The position numbers were made by a program, and so were the translations under genes. A stretch of 64,000 nt of DNA, taken from contig JAEKLQ010000039.1 of the NCBI GenBank assembly GCA_019509785.1, forward strand, positions 1 to 64,000, written 5' to 3'. The stretch is from Fibrobacterota bacterium. GTDB taxonomy: Bacteria > Fibrobacterota > Fibrobacteria > UBA11236. Positions 24,797-33,503 of the stretch are shown one piece after another (position 1 is the first letter of the stretch; each line of letters begins with the position of its first letter). The notes beneath the pieces were generated by a model, which was not told the DNA's origin, made no database searches, and saw only the letters and a program-made list of their open reading frames with translations.

Positions 24797-25936
24797 TTAG
24801 CCGCCTTCCGGGCCCGCTTGCGCCCGACCAGTTCCGGAATCGCCACCCTGCGGGCGACGGCTCCCGCCGGACCGGATGCGGATGGTACGGCCGGGAACGG
24901 CGAAGCGGATGCCGGACTTGCCCAAGTCCTCATGGAGCCCCAAGTTGACCTCGTGCTGGATGTCCAGATGCCGGCCGAAATCCGGCGTCTCCACCACGTA
25001 CGAGGTCTCGAAGCGCGGATTCCCGTCGGCGAAGCGGACGAAATGGCAGCGCTCGAAGGTGACATCGGGAAAGCGGGCGTATTGGGCCTTAACCTTGTCG
25101 GGCAGGCCGCGCAGGGCCTCGGTCGGCGTGGCGGCATCGAAGTCCAACTGGTAGACCACGCGGCGCCGGTGCATGCGCTTGAAGTTCTGCACCTTGGAAT
25201 CGGTCAGCGACTTGTTGGAGAGGATGATCTGCTCGCCGTCGCCGCTGCGGAGGCGCGTAGTCTTGAGCCCGATATGCTCGACCTCGCCCTGCAGATCGCC
25301 GACCTTGATGTTGTGGCCCACTTCGAAGGGTTGGTCGAAAAAGATCACGAAGTAGGAGAAGACGTCGCCCAGGATGGCCTGGGCCGCCAGCGCCACGGCG
25401 ATGCCGCCGATGCCGAGCCCGGCCATGAAGGCGGAGATCTTGATGCCCAGGTTATCGAGCAAAAGGAGTAAGCCCAGCATCCAGACCACGATCTTGGCGA
25501 TGGTGATGATGCCATTGAGATTCTTCTCGCGGGCCTGGGTGCGGTCGGCCTCGTGCCGGCGCCAATACGCCTGGATGGAATGGTTGACGATGGCGATCAC
25601 CGCGCGCACGGCGAGTACGGTGATGAGGGCGGTGGCCAGGGTGCGCATACCGTCCTGGATGGACTTCCGCCAGGGCAAATCCCGCAGACCCAAATAGACG
25701 ATCATCACGTAGAGCGCGGGTACCACGTCCTTTTCCAGCGATGCGACCAGCAGATCGTCCCAGGTGCTGGCGGTGCGCTCGAAAATACGGCGCAAGCGCC
25801 GGATGACGAAGACCTGGAACAGGCGCAGCAAAGCGACGCCCACCAGGATGCCTAAGAGGACCTTGATTTCCTCGCGGACGGGGCTGCCGAGAAAGCTTTG
25901 ATCGAGGAACTTGGCGAGGGTTTCGGGGAAATCCAT
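24797..25936 (-). CDS. MscS-family mechanosensitive ion channel
   Basis: A 379-residue inner-membrane channel from ATG 25936. Three or four TM helices (ILVGVALLRLFQVFVI, VVPALYVMIVYLGL, LITVLAVRAVIAIV, IVVWMLGLLLLLDNLGI) precede the pore-lining helix FMAGLGIGGIAVALAAQAILG and the beta domain FFDQPFEVGHNIKVGDLQGEVEHIGLKTTRLR. The cytosolic part ends with a charged Gly/Arg tail. It releases solutes on membrane tension. Alternative upstream starts add no recognised sequence. Confidence 0.92.
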   Translation of the reverse strand: MDFPETLAKFLDQSFLGSPVREEIKVLLGILVGVALLRLFQVFVIRRLRRIFERTASTWDDLLVASLEKDVVPALYVMIVYLGLRDLPWRKSIQDGMRTLATALITVLAVRAVIAIVNHSIQAYWRRHEADRTQAREKNLNGIITIAKIVVWMLGLLLLLDNLGIKISAFMAGLGIGGIAVALAAQAILGDVFSYFVIFFDQPFEVGHNIKVGDLQGEVEHIGLKTTRLRSGDGEQIILSNKSLTDSKVQNFKRMHRRRVVYQLDFDAATPTEALRGLPDKVKAQYARFPDVTFERCHFVRFADGNPRFETSYVVETPDFGRHLDIQHEVNLGLHEDLGKSGIRFAVPGRTIRIRSGGSRRPQGGDSGTGRAQAGPEGG

Positions 25937-26090
25937 GGGGCTAGGGGGCGGAGAAGGAAGTTTGCATGATCGGTGGGGGAAAAGTAATAATCGGGGCGGC
26001 CGGCATCCCCACGGGCCAGCGCGCGGCCTTTCCAAGAGCCGTTGGCGCGTTTTTTAAAAGAATCCCCGGGAAAAATCCGGTGCCGATAAA

Positions 26091-26123
26091 AAATAAGCCA
26101 GTTGAATCCTCAACCGGCTTTTC
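26091..26123 (-). terminator. Rho-independent terminator after the small lipoprotein gene
   Basis: An 11-bp stem with one mismatch (AAGCCAGTTGA, 26095-26105, paired with TCAACCGGCTT, 26110-26120) and loop ATCC. Read on the minus strand it is followed by TTATTTTTTATC. It lies about 50 bp past the stop of the minus-strand gene at 26172. Confidence 0.8.
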
Positions 26124-26171
26124 GAACTCGAGAGACGGGGCGAACGGCCCCGTGCCCTTATTCCATTCGGA

Positions 26172-26519
26172 TCATTTGCAATCGAAAGACAGAACCACTT
26201 TGTAGTTCTTCTTATTGCGATCCAGTCCCATCGCCAGCATGCTGGTCGCCGCACCCGCGAAGCCGCTGCCCGCATCGCTCTTGGGGTTCAGATTTTCGGT
26301 CTGGGTGTTGACGATTTTGAAGTACTCATTATTGTATTTGTCTTTGCAAATGCCTTTGGCGTCCGTGTTGGCATTGCCCATGGCTTCGTTTTCGTCTTTA
26401 CCGTAGGTGGTCGTGGAAAACTGCCCGTCGCCGATTTTACTCACCATTCCAATTGGTTTATAAGCGCAGTTCACGATAATAAAAGCGACAGATCCCAATA
26501 CAAACAGCTTCATTTTCAT
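26172..26519 (-). CDS. Small lipoprotein of unknown function
   Basis: A 115-residue protein with signal peptide MKMKLFVLGSVAFIIVNC, a lipobox ending at Cys18. It is preceded by GGAGGAG, an unusually good ribosome-binding site for this window. The mature part (MGNANTDAKGICKDKYNNEY, NYKVVLSFDCK) has no recognised domain. It is visibly lower in GC than its neighbours, and its codons (AAA, AAT, TAT) are unlike the local style, which may indicate transfer. Confidence 0.7.
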   Translation of the reverse strand: MKMKLFVLGSVAFIIVNCAYKPIGMVSKIGDGQFSTTTYGKDENEAMGNANTDAKGICKDKYNNEYFKIVNTQTENLNPKSDAGSGFAGAATSMLAMGLDRNKKNYKVVLSFDCK

Positions 26520-26651
26520 TCGATCTCCTCCGGTTTAAGTAAGCGCGAACGAAAAATGGTAGTATTTTTCCGCTTGGAAACCAGGTTTTTTGTGGGTTTT
26601 TCTGGCGGAGCCTGGTCTGTCCCGCAAGAAATTTCGGGGGCCGCAAAAAAA

Positions 26652-27107
26652 TTATGCGGTTTCAACCCTCTTTTTCATCGATTGGTTCTTTTTATGGAGA
26701 AACCTTTTCATATACCATTTCAAGAATAAGCCTTCCGCGATCCAGCCCAACGGGCCAAAAGGCGCTTCGATATGCATGACATCCGACTTTTCCGTTTTAT
26801 CGCTATCGATTTCCTTGAAGCGATGTTCGTGCGAAAAGGTCTTGAATGCGCCCTTGATCATTTCGTCCCGGAAATAATACGGCTTCTCCATGTGCGTGAT
26901 TTTGACCCGCAGCCTTTGCTTTATCCCGAAATGGACCGCCTCCCATTCCACCTCCTGGCCTTGCCCGATAAGACCGGATGTGACGCCACCGACCGCCCTT
27001 TCGCCCCGATGCTCCTGGGTCGCGGAATGCAGGGAGATATCCCGCTCGGCATCGAAAACCGTTTCGATCGATGCATCAAAAACCGTTTTCTCTTCGATCG
27101 TGATCAT
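26652..27107 (-). CDS. SRPBCC (START/Bet v1-fold) family protein
   Basis: A 151-residue protein from ATG 27107 (MITIEEKTVFDASIETVFDA), which is where SRPBCC proteins normally begin. Further text is EVEWEAVHFGIKQRLRVKIT, EKPYYFRDEMIKGAFKTFSHEH and the C-terminal helix APFGPLGWIAEGLFLKWYMK. These small proteins form a ligand-binding cavity and often act in lipid or polyketide handling. Composition is AT-richer than the flanks, like the adjacent lipoprotein. Ligand unknown. Confidence 0.8.
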   Translation of the reverse strand: MITIEEKTVFDASIETVFDAERDISLHSATQEHRGERAVGGVTSGLIGQGQEVEWEAVHFGIKQRLRVKITHMEKPYYFRDEMIKGAFKTFSHEHRFKEIDSDKTEKSDVMHIEAPFGPLGWIAEGLFLKWYMKRFLHKKNQSMKKRVETA

Positions 27108-27220
27108 GCCCGGATCCCGCTCATCTTTTTGGAGTACAGGACGAACCAATAGTAAGTAGCAATTTGTGTCGCGCATAATCCCGTCGACAAGGGCTACCTG
27201 GGTCATGGATCCGGCCGGCG

Positions 27221-29704
27221 CTACCAGGTTCCGATCCCTGACCAACCCGTGAAGGAACCGGGAGTGGTATGCACGCAGGCGCCGCCCGATAGGCTGACCC
27301 CGCCTGCGGATCCCCAGACCGTCTCCGTGCCGTTCACGAAGATCCGCTTATCCGTCGCGCCGTCGCCGGGCGTGTTCCATACGCCTCCGGCCACGCCCGT
27401 AATCGCGAAGCACTCTTCGCCATTACCCAATCCCTGGCCGCCCACGGGAGCGGTCAGGAAAACGGGCGCGATCCCGTCCGGGCAATTGCCCGCGCAAGCG
27501 CCGCAGTTGCAATCCTGCGGGCAGCTCGTGCATCCCTCGCCCGCGCCGCATACGCCATCGCCGCAGCTGCTTAAGGGTTTCACCACCCAACGCATGCCGG
27601 CCGAGGCGGGATCGAAACGCAGCGCCGAGACCTCGGCTTCGCGGGCGATGGCCGGCGTCGCGCCGAGAACCCTGCCGTCCCAGCGGGAAACCAGGCGCAC
27701 ATGGCCGGCGCCGGCGTCGAAAGCCATCCAGGCCTGGTTATCCTTACCGTTGCAAACCTGCGCCACCACCGAATTGCCGACGGCGGCCAAACAGGCTCCG
27801 GAAACCTGCAAAGCCGCCCAACCTTCCGCGTCCACCGAAACGGCGAGGTTCTGGCCGGCGCGGCGATCGCAAACGTCCAACAGCGATAAGGAGCCCGAGG
27901 ACGTGAAACACAGACCGGCGCTATCTCCGGCCGTGAGGGTGTAGGTTTGTCCCGCGGCCAAGACGGCCTGGGGATTGGCGCTGGCCACAGGATAGCGGCG
28001 GGAGATGGGGACGGGTTGCGGACGCTGGCCGCGGGCGGACCATACGATTTCCGCCTGATCGGCGTCGCGGCCGGCCGCTTCCATCACCACGGGAACCACG
28101 TGCCCCTTGATGAGATGCACGGTGCGGGATTCGCGCCCGCGATCCTCCCCCGCCACTTGCTTCCCGTTCACCCAGATCTTGACTTCGTTTTCATCCGCGG
28201 AGCGAAAGGCATAATCGTCGGTGCGATCGGGCTTCAGGAATCCGCTGTACCGGATGGAACCCTTGGTTTCATGCCTATCGTGACGGCAATATTTGGCATG
28301 GCGGCCATCGCGCAGATCGAACAGGGTGGAGTCGATCCCCAGGCCCACCAGATGTTTGAAGTCGTCCTTGGCGTAAACCTCGGTCAGGAAACCTACGCCG
28401 GGGGCGTCGGCCAAGGCCTGCACGTTGGGGGTATTTCCCGACATGGTGAGTAGGCCGAACAGTTGCCAAGCGTTGTTGAAATAGTCGTACTCGCCGATCG
28501 GCTCGGCCGTGGCCCTCGCGATGTCATAGGCTTCTTGCGGCGTGCTATTGGCCTGGTGAGAAGCCTCTCCGCATGCGGCGCCGGGATTGATGGCCGAATC
28601 GGCCGCCCAGATGCCCACGCCGGCGTTGGCCGAGAAGAAGGCGTTCAACCCCCAAGGCCAATCGGTCGTCCCATCCATGCGGTACACGGGCTTGATGTTG
28701 CGCGCGCCGACCTGCTTGAAGAAGCCGCCCATTTCGTTCATGGTTTCGTTCGCCTTGGGCGTATTGAACCAGAGCTTGTCCAAGGCCACGCGCCAGACCA
28801 CGCGCGCCGCATCCCAGCCGAATTGATCGTAATCCGTATTGCCGGCGAAAGGCAGGGTCGGGGCGCCGGTGGAATCGGTCCAGTTATAGACGAGCTTGGA
28901 ACATTGGCCATGATTGGCCTGTACGGCGTCGATGTTTTGCAGCGCCTTGTCGGCGACAATTTTCCAACGCGTGCCGCCCTCGAAGGCGTCGAATACGCGG
29001 TAGTAGCCTGGCGAGTAATACGACGGGTTGAGGACCGGTGCGGACCAGTTGTTGCCGGAGAGCAGATAGCCCGAGGGGCCGACTTCGTATTTCCGGATAT
29101 TGGACAACGCGGTCTTGGCATCGGCGCAATAGTCATGGGCCCCCGTTTTCCAGGCCCCCGCTTCCACCTTCTTGCAGGCGAAGACCAGCGCGAGCGCCGC
29201 ATCCTCGTCCGCGTCGGTGGCGGCTCCGCCCGCGTCGATGCTACACGGCGCGTTATCGCGGTCGATGCACCATTCCATCAGGCCTACCTTGCCCTTGGAC
29301 GCCCATCCCTTATAGTACGTCCACAAATCGTCGAACAATCCTTGCTCATCGAAGAAGGCGGAAAAGACCATGGCGTATGCCTGGCCCTCGGACACGGTCG
29401 TGAAATACTTCCCGCCCGTGGCGTCCGTTTTCCAGATGCGCTTGCCGCCGATGGCGCCTACCGTGAGCTGGACCGGGGACAGCGGCGAAGGGGTTACGTG
29501 CCGATCGCGCCAGGTCACCCACTTGGCATGGATATCATCGGGATCGGCGGAGACGCCGCGACGGCAGGAGTTGTCCGTGCAATAAGGCCAACAAACGCCG
29601 CTGGCCGTGTTACGGCAATCCAGGCCGATGGAAAAGGCGCCGGCGGTCAAGGCCGTTGCCGCCAGGGCCACGACTATTTTTTGAACGAATGGGAATGGCT
29701 TCAT
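27221..29704 (-). CDS. Secreted GH8 endoglucanase with PA14, beta-trefoil-like and Cys-rich C-terminal domains
   Basis: An 827-residue exoenzyme for beta-1,4-glucans. Signal peptide: KIVVALAATALTAGAFS. The glycoside hydrolase family 8 domain (about 40-470) has TVSEGQAYAMVFSAFFDEQG with the putative acid Glu near 104, ATDADEDAALALVFAC, and NTDYDQFGWDAARVVWR. Then come a PA14-like segment (IRYSGFLKPDRTDDYAFRSA, about 480-560), a ricin-type beta-trefoil-like segment (about 590-665), a Cys-rich patch (SCGDGVCGAGEGCTSCPQDC, about 711-743) and a C-terminal domain of unknown type, probably carbohydrate-binding. ATG 29704 starts the signal peptide directly. Confidence 0.9.
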   Translation of the reverse strand: MKPFPFVQKIVVALAATALTAGAFSIGLDCRNTASGVCWPYCTDNSCRRGVSADPDDIHAKWVTWRDRHVTPSPLSPVQLTVGAIGGKRIWKTDATGGKYFTTVSEGQAYAMVFSAFFDEQGLFDDLWTYYKGWASKGKVGLMEWCIDRDNAPCSIDAGGAATDADEDAALALVFACKKVEAGAWKTGAHDYCADAKTALSNIRKYEVGPSGYLLSGNNWSAPVLNPSYYSPGYYRVFDAFEGGTRWKIVADKALQNIDAVQANHGQCSKLVYNWTDSTGAPTLPFAGNTDYDQFGWDAARVVWRVALDKLWFNTPKANETMNEMGGFFKQVGARNIKPVYRMDGTTDWPWGLNAFFSANAGVGIWAADSAINPGAACGEASHQANSTPQEAYDIARATAEPIGEYDYFNNAWQLFGLLTMSGNTPNVQALADAPGVGFLTEVYAKDDFKHLVGLGIDSTLFDLRDGRHAKYCRHDRHETKGSIRYSGFLKPDRTDDYAFRSADENEVKIWVNGKQVAGEDRGRESRTVHLIKGHVVPVVMEAAGRDADQAEIVWSARGQRPQPVPISRRYPVASANPQAVLAAGQTYTLTAGDSAGLCFTSSGSLSLLDVCDRRAGQNLAVSVDAEGWAALQVSGACLAAVGNSVVAQVCNGKDNQAWMAFDAGAGHVRLVSRWDGRVLGATPAIAREAEVSALRFDPASAGMRWVVKPLSSCGDGVCGAGEGCTSCPQDCNCGACAGNCPDGIAPVFLTAPVGGQGLGNGEECFAITGVAGGVWNTPGDGATDKRIFVNGTETVWGSAGGVSLSGGACVHTTPGSFTGWSGIGTW

Positions 29705-30104
29705 TGGCTGCCCGCTCCTTCCCGCCATGGCGGGATTTGGCATTTTGTTATCCGACTGGACGGCAAATTTCGCGTTGGACAAGCCCAAACCGTTTCAAGT
29801 AACCGTCGCGCCGCAAAAAACTAAACGGAAGTGGATCGCATCTGGGGATTTATGTGTTTGGCCCGCGCCTAAACCGTGCTTTGGGGCCACCATTCCCCAC
29901 AAAATCGGGGAATTCATCGGTTAGGCCGATTCCCTAAAAATAAAACTTGGTCACCAGGACTCATGGTCGCTTACTGGAAGGAACCGCCAGCCTACTAGGG
30001 ACGTCATAGGAGACACGCTGCCTATCGAGTAGATTTCAGTGTCCGATTTCCGAATCGAAAGAATCGAAATTCAAACTGCCGGTTGCAACCAGCCTAAAGG
30101 AAGC
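29705..30104. other. 400-bp divergent intergenic region with a nested hairpin
   Basis: It lies between the endoglucanase (leftward) and the MORN lipoprotein (rightward) and should hold both promoters. The clearest structure is a nested inverted repeat: outer arms GCCTAAACCG (29867-29876) and CGGTTAGGC (29918-29926) with one bulged A, inner arms TTCCCC (29893-29898) and GGGGAA (29907-29912). AAAGGA before 30105 is the ribosome-binding site of the + strand gene. No coding sequence is evident. Confidence 0.5.
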
Positions 30105-31175
30105 ATGCTCAAGGGTCTTTTGCTCAGCACCGGCATCATTTGTCTATCGGCATTCTTTTCCGGTTGCAGGGAAGGCTCCTCATCACCGCTAGAACCCGAA
30201 CCCGCGGTCGAAAGCCCAAGAGAACTCCGGGAAACATTCTACACGAATGGGAAAATCGAATTTCGACACTTCGTGAAGAAGGATGCTTCGGGTAATGAAG
30301 TCGAAGACGGGCCTTGGGAACGTTGGTACGATGACGGCCAAATCTGGATGGAAGGCAACTATGCGTTAGGTTGGCCCGACGGGCTCGCGACGACATGGTA
30401 TCGGAACGGCCAAAAAGAGCATGAGTACACGATGAAAGAGCGCCAATGGGATGGGCTTGAAACCTATTGGTATGAGAACGGGCAGAAGAAGCGCGAAGGC
30501 TCCTATGCGAACGGATCGGCGATCGGACGATGGACTCTCTGGTATTCAAATGGAAATCCGTTGGAGCAGTCCGAATTCAATGACGGGAAATTGGATGGCG
30601 ACTACATACTCGGCTATGAAAATGGGCAGGTAAAGGTAAAGGGCTCCTATAGCCTTGGCCTACAGAATGGCAGCTGGGAATCCTGGTTTGATGATGGGAA
30701 AAAAAGCCAAGAGCAAACTTACAAGGACGGAAAAGAAGTCGGCCGTAGTACAACCTGGTACGCGAATGGGAACAAAAGCAGTGAATCCTTTTACACGGAT
30801 GGGAAACCGGATGGGCTTTGGACCGATTGGTTCCCGGATGGGCAAGTGGAAAACCAAGGCGCCTACAGCCTCGGGCAAATGATCGGGCTTTGGACGGGTT
30901 GGTATCCGAGCGGAACCCAAAGGTCGGAAGTTGTTTATGCCAACGGATTGGTTGAGGGAATCCAAACAACCTGGTACGAAAACGCGCAAAAGGAAAGCGA
31001 GCGGTATTTCCACAATGGATTCCCGGAAGGGCTCTCGACATTATGGTACGAGACGGGAGAAAAGGAATCCGAATCGACTTACGAGCACGGTGTTTTGGTA
31101 AGTTCGAAAACTTGGGATAAGAACGGCTCGGAAATTCCGGCCATAACCGATCCTCTTGCCCTCACGGCCCCTTAA
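30105..31175 (+). CDS. MORN-repeat (YwqK-like) lipoprotein
   Basis: A 356-residue lipoprotein from ATG 30105, preceded by AAAGGA, with lipobox FFSGC. The mature part is about eleven copies of a 23-residue MORN_2 repeat of the form GLxTTWYxNGQKxxExxYxNG (DGLATTWYRNGQKEHEYTMK, GLWTGWYPSGTQRSEVVYAN). Proteins of this type are annotated as YwqK-family antitoxins, though the name is weakly supported. A surface or periplasmic binding role is plausible. GC is lower than in neighbouring genes. It ends 9 bp from the convergent gene, whose own 3' end looks truncated. Confidence 0.85.
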   Translation: MLKGLLLSTGIICLSAFFSGCREGSSSPLEPEPAVESPRELRETFYTNGKIEFRHFVKKDASGNEVEDGPWERWYDDGQIWMEGNYALGWPDGLATTWYRNGQKEHEYTMKERQWDGLETYWYENGQKKREGSYANGSAIGRWTLWYSNGNPLEQSEFNDGKLDGDYILGYENGQVKVKGSYSLGLQNGSWESWFDDGKKSQEQTYKDGKEVGRSTTWYANGNKSSESFYTDGKPDGLWTDWFPDGQVENQGAYSLGQMIGLWTGWYPSGTQRSEVVYANGLVEGIQTTWYENAQKESERYFHNGFPEGLSTLWYETGEKESESTYEHGVLVSSKTWDKNGSEIPAITDPLALTAP

Positions 31176-31184
31176 GGCTCGCCT

Positions 31185-33503
31185 TCAAAGTCTCCCCGGC
31201 GCCGCCCGCCGCGCTCTTGTCATCCAAAATTCGGGGCTGCAAAAGATATGGTCGATGCGGAATACGGGATGGCGGCCGAAGAAGGTGTTTTGCGGGCGAT
31301 GCCCCTTGGCGTTCTCCTGCGCCTCGTGGAGGCGCGAGGTGAGGGTGCGGTACACGGTCGAGGAAGGGAAAGCGTTGAAATCGCCGCAGAGGATGACCGG
31401 GCCTACGCAGGATTCGCCGCCCAGCCATTCCGGTCCCATCAGGGCTTCGGATTGCCGTTGGCGCTCTTGGGAATAGAGACCCAAATGGGTGTTCAGGAAA
31501 TGCAGCTCGGCGCCGGCGAATTGGAGGGCGGCCCAAAGCGCCCCGCGTACCTCGATGTCGCGGCCAGGCAGGCCGGGCAGCCGGCCGGCCTTGATCAGGC
31601 GCAAAGGGGAAACGCTCAAGAGGGCGTTCCCGTAATCGTCCTGTAGAACCGAAAGATCGGTGGGATAGTGATAGGCTTCCTTCAACTCGGCGGCGATGGC
31701 GCGGGCCTGGTCGCCACGGCGCGCCCCGTAGCATTCTTGCAGGGCGATGATATCGGGTTGGTATTGGGAAATGACGCGCGCGATGCGCGCGGCCGAAACC
31801 TTGCCGTCCATGCCCGAACAGCCGTGGATATTGTAGGTCATCACCTTCACGGCGCGGCCGCTCGACGCGCTCCGGCGCGGGAAGGCGCGCGGGGTCGAGG
31901 GCGTGCCGCGCAGATGCATGGCCGCTTCGCGGATTTGGCAGTAGCGGAGGTAGGGTACGGGCGGCAAGGGGGCGTTGATGGGAAACAGGCCGAAGGCGTG
32001 CGTCTCATCGTAACCGGGGCCGCCATGGGCGCCGTTCTCCCATACGAAGGTGACGGGCTTGCCCCGGGGGCGCCAACCCGCGATCACGAAATCTCCGGCA
32101 TGGGGATGATGGCAGGACGCCACCAGGTCGCGGCCGCATTCTTCCGGGAAGCCGTGCAGGGGACCCAACACGCGGGCCGCGTCGCGGGGCAATTCGAATT
32201 GGCCTTCCGGCGTCACGACCATGGCCTTTTCGGGACCGTCCGGGTACATGACCATGGGGATATTGGCTTCGTTGACCAGGCGTCGGGCCAGCCCCGCGCG
32301 CTTGCCCGCTTCCGGGGGCTGGGGCAGATAGATGTGCCCGAAGGGCCCCACCGCGATCACCACGGCGGCCCCGGCGACCACCGGGGTTTCGGCGGGAACC
32401 GCGCTGCCGGCGCGCGTCAGCAGGTAATTCTCGGCGCGGCTGCCGGGGAAATTTTCGCTGCGGCTCATGCGCGGGGCGCGGCGCAGGGCGGCCACTTCGG
32501 CGACTTTCGCGCCCAGCACCTGGGAAACGGCCTGTTCCAAGGTACGCCCGTTCTCCTTGGCGTAGGGGACCACCGATTCCTGGCCATGATCGGAATAGAT
32601 CCAGACGTCATAGTCGCGGCGGTAGGAGCGATGGGCGGCGGCCCAGATGCGCATGATGCAATTGTCGATGCCCAGGAGGGAGAAATGGGCGAATTTCGAT
32701 CCCGGCCCGCGGCGGTGCGATTGCTCGTCGTAGCCGACGAAATTGCAATGGACGATAGGTAACCCGCGCGTTACGTCCATGGAGGATTGCACCGTGATCA
32801 GCTCGCGCAGGCCCACCGAGACGAAGACCCGCGAGAAGATGAAAAGCAGCTCCTGGCGGGCTTCATGGCGGGAGATGGCGCCCCGCACCGCGTCGTAGAT
32901 GGCCACCACCACTTCCACCAGCAGCAAGCCTATCATGCGGAACAGGCTGGGAAAATTCCACAGGATCACCGCCAGGATGCCCAGGAAATTGGCGTTCTTC
33001 CAGATGGCGGCGGGGGACAATCCCGATGCGCAGAAATGGGATTCGGCCGCGCCGCCCGAGTACATATTGGAATAGGAACTGCCGCCTTCGCACAAGCCCT
33101 GGCCCAGGCCCCCCAGGTGAGTCTCCATGCGGGACGAGCATTCGGGCAGGATCAACTTCATGTAACGGCCCGTCTCCCGCTCCAGGTAGGCGAAAGCGGG
33201 GATGGCCCCCTTCACGCCATAGAAGAGCTCCGCCTGGGCGGCGGCCGTGGTGGAGGGGATCCCCGAGTACACGTCGTGGAGATGATACCCTTCCTTTTTC
33301 AGCAACTTGCGCAGGAAGGGCATGCGCCCGTGCCGGATGGCCTTTTCCAGATGCGTGCGGGACAAGCCGTCGATTTGGATCAGCACCAGGCCCCGGCGGT
33401 TATCGCCGTCGATTTTGGGCAAGCGCAATAGGCGCAGGGACCATTCGCTACGGCTGAACCAGCGCCGCGCCTGCCGTAGCCGGCTTTCCAATACGTGGAT
33501 CAA
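31185..33503 (-). CDS. Fusion of an alkaline-phosphatase-fold phosphodiesterase and an EEP-family phosphatase/nuclease
   Basis: The N-terminal part (to about 560) belongs to the type I phosphodiesterase/alkaline phosphatase superfamily: LVLIQIDGLSRTHLEKAI (nucleophile region), VDVTRGLPIV-like core, HCNFVGYDEQSHRRGPGS, WIYSDHGQE (metal Asp/His) and GAHGGPGYDETHAFG. Residues from about 600 are endonuclease/exonuclease/phosphatase type: KVMTYNIHGCSGMDG, DIIALQE (metal Glu), LNTHLGL, LCGDFNAF and RIDHIFCSPEF. The usual terminal SDH motif is missing. The start is uncertain: TTG 33503 overlaps the glycosyltransferase stop, while upstream ATGs lie inside that gene. Two hydrophobic stretches near residue 210 suggest membrane association. 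Confidence 0.82.
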   Translation of the reverse strand: MIHVLESRLRQARRWFSRSEWSLRLLRLPKIDGDNRRGLVLIQIDGLSRTHLEKAIRHGRMPFLRKLLKKEGYHLHDVYSGIPSTTAAAQAELFYGVKGAIPAFAYLERETGRYMKLILPECSSRMETHLGGLGQGLCEGGSSYSNMYSGGAAESHFCASGLSPAAIWKNANFLGILAVILWNFPSLFRMIGLLLVEVVVAIYDAVRGAISRHEARQELLFIFSRVFVSVGLRELITVQSSMDVTRGLPIVHCNFVGYDEQSHRRGPGSKFAHFSLLGIDNCIMRIWAAAHRSYRRDYDVWIYSDHGQESVVPYAKENGRTLEQAVSQVLGAKVAEVAALRRAPRMSRSENFPGSRAENYLLTRAGSAVPAETPVVAGAAVVIAVGPFGHIYLPQPPEAGKRAGLARRLVNEANIPMVMYPDGPEKAMVVTPEGQFELPRDAARVLGPLHGFPEECGRDLVASCHHPHAGDFVIAGWRPRGKPVTFVWENGAHGGPGYDETHAFGLFPINAPLPPVPYLRYCQIREAAMHLRGTPSTPRAFPRRSASSGRAVKVMTYNIHGCSGMDGKVSAARIARVISQYQPDIIALQECYGARRGDQARAIAAELKEAYHYPTDLSVLQDDYGNALLSVSPLRLIKAGRLPGLPGRDIEVRGALWAALQFAGAELHFLNTHLGLYSQERQRQSEALMGPEWLGGESCVGPVILCGDFNAFPSSTVYRTLTSRLHEAQENAKGHRPQNTFFGRHPVFRIDHIFCSPEFWMTRARRAAPGRL

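Noticed and set aside
29867-29926. Nested inverted repeat resembling an integron attC site (GCCTAAAC ... GGTTAGGC)
   Set aside because: The left box has an extra A, there is only one such site, and no integron integrase or cassette array is present. A chance hairpin or regulatory structure is simpler.
30105-31175. Toxin-antitoxin function for the MORN-repeat lipoprotein
   Set aside because: The YwqK antitoxin name is inherited from annotation; no toxin gene is adjacent and the protein is a lipoprotein.
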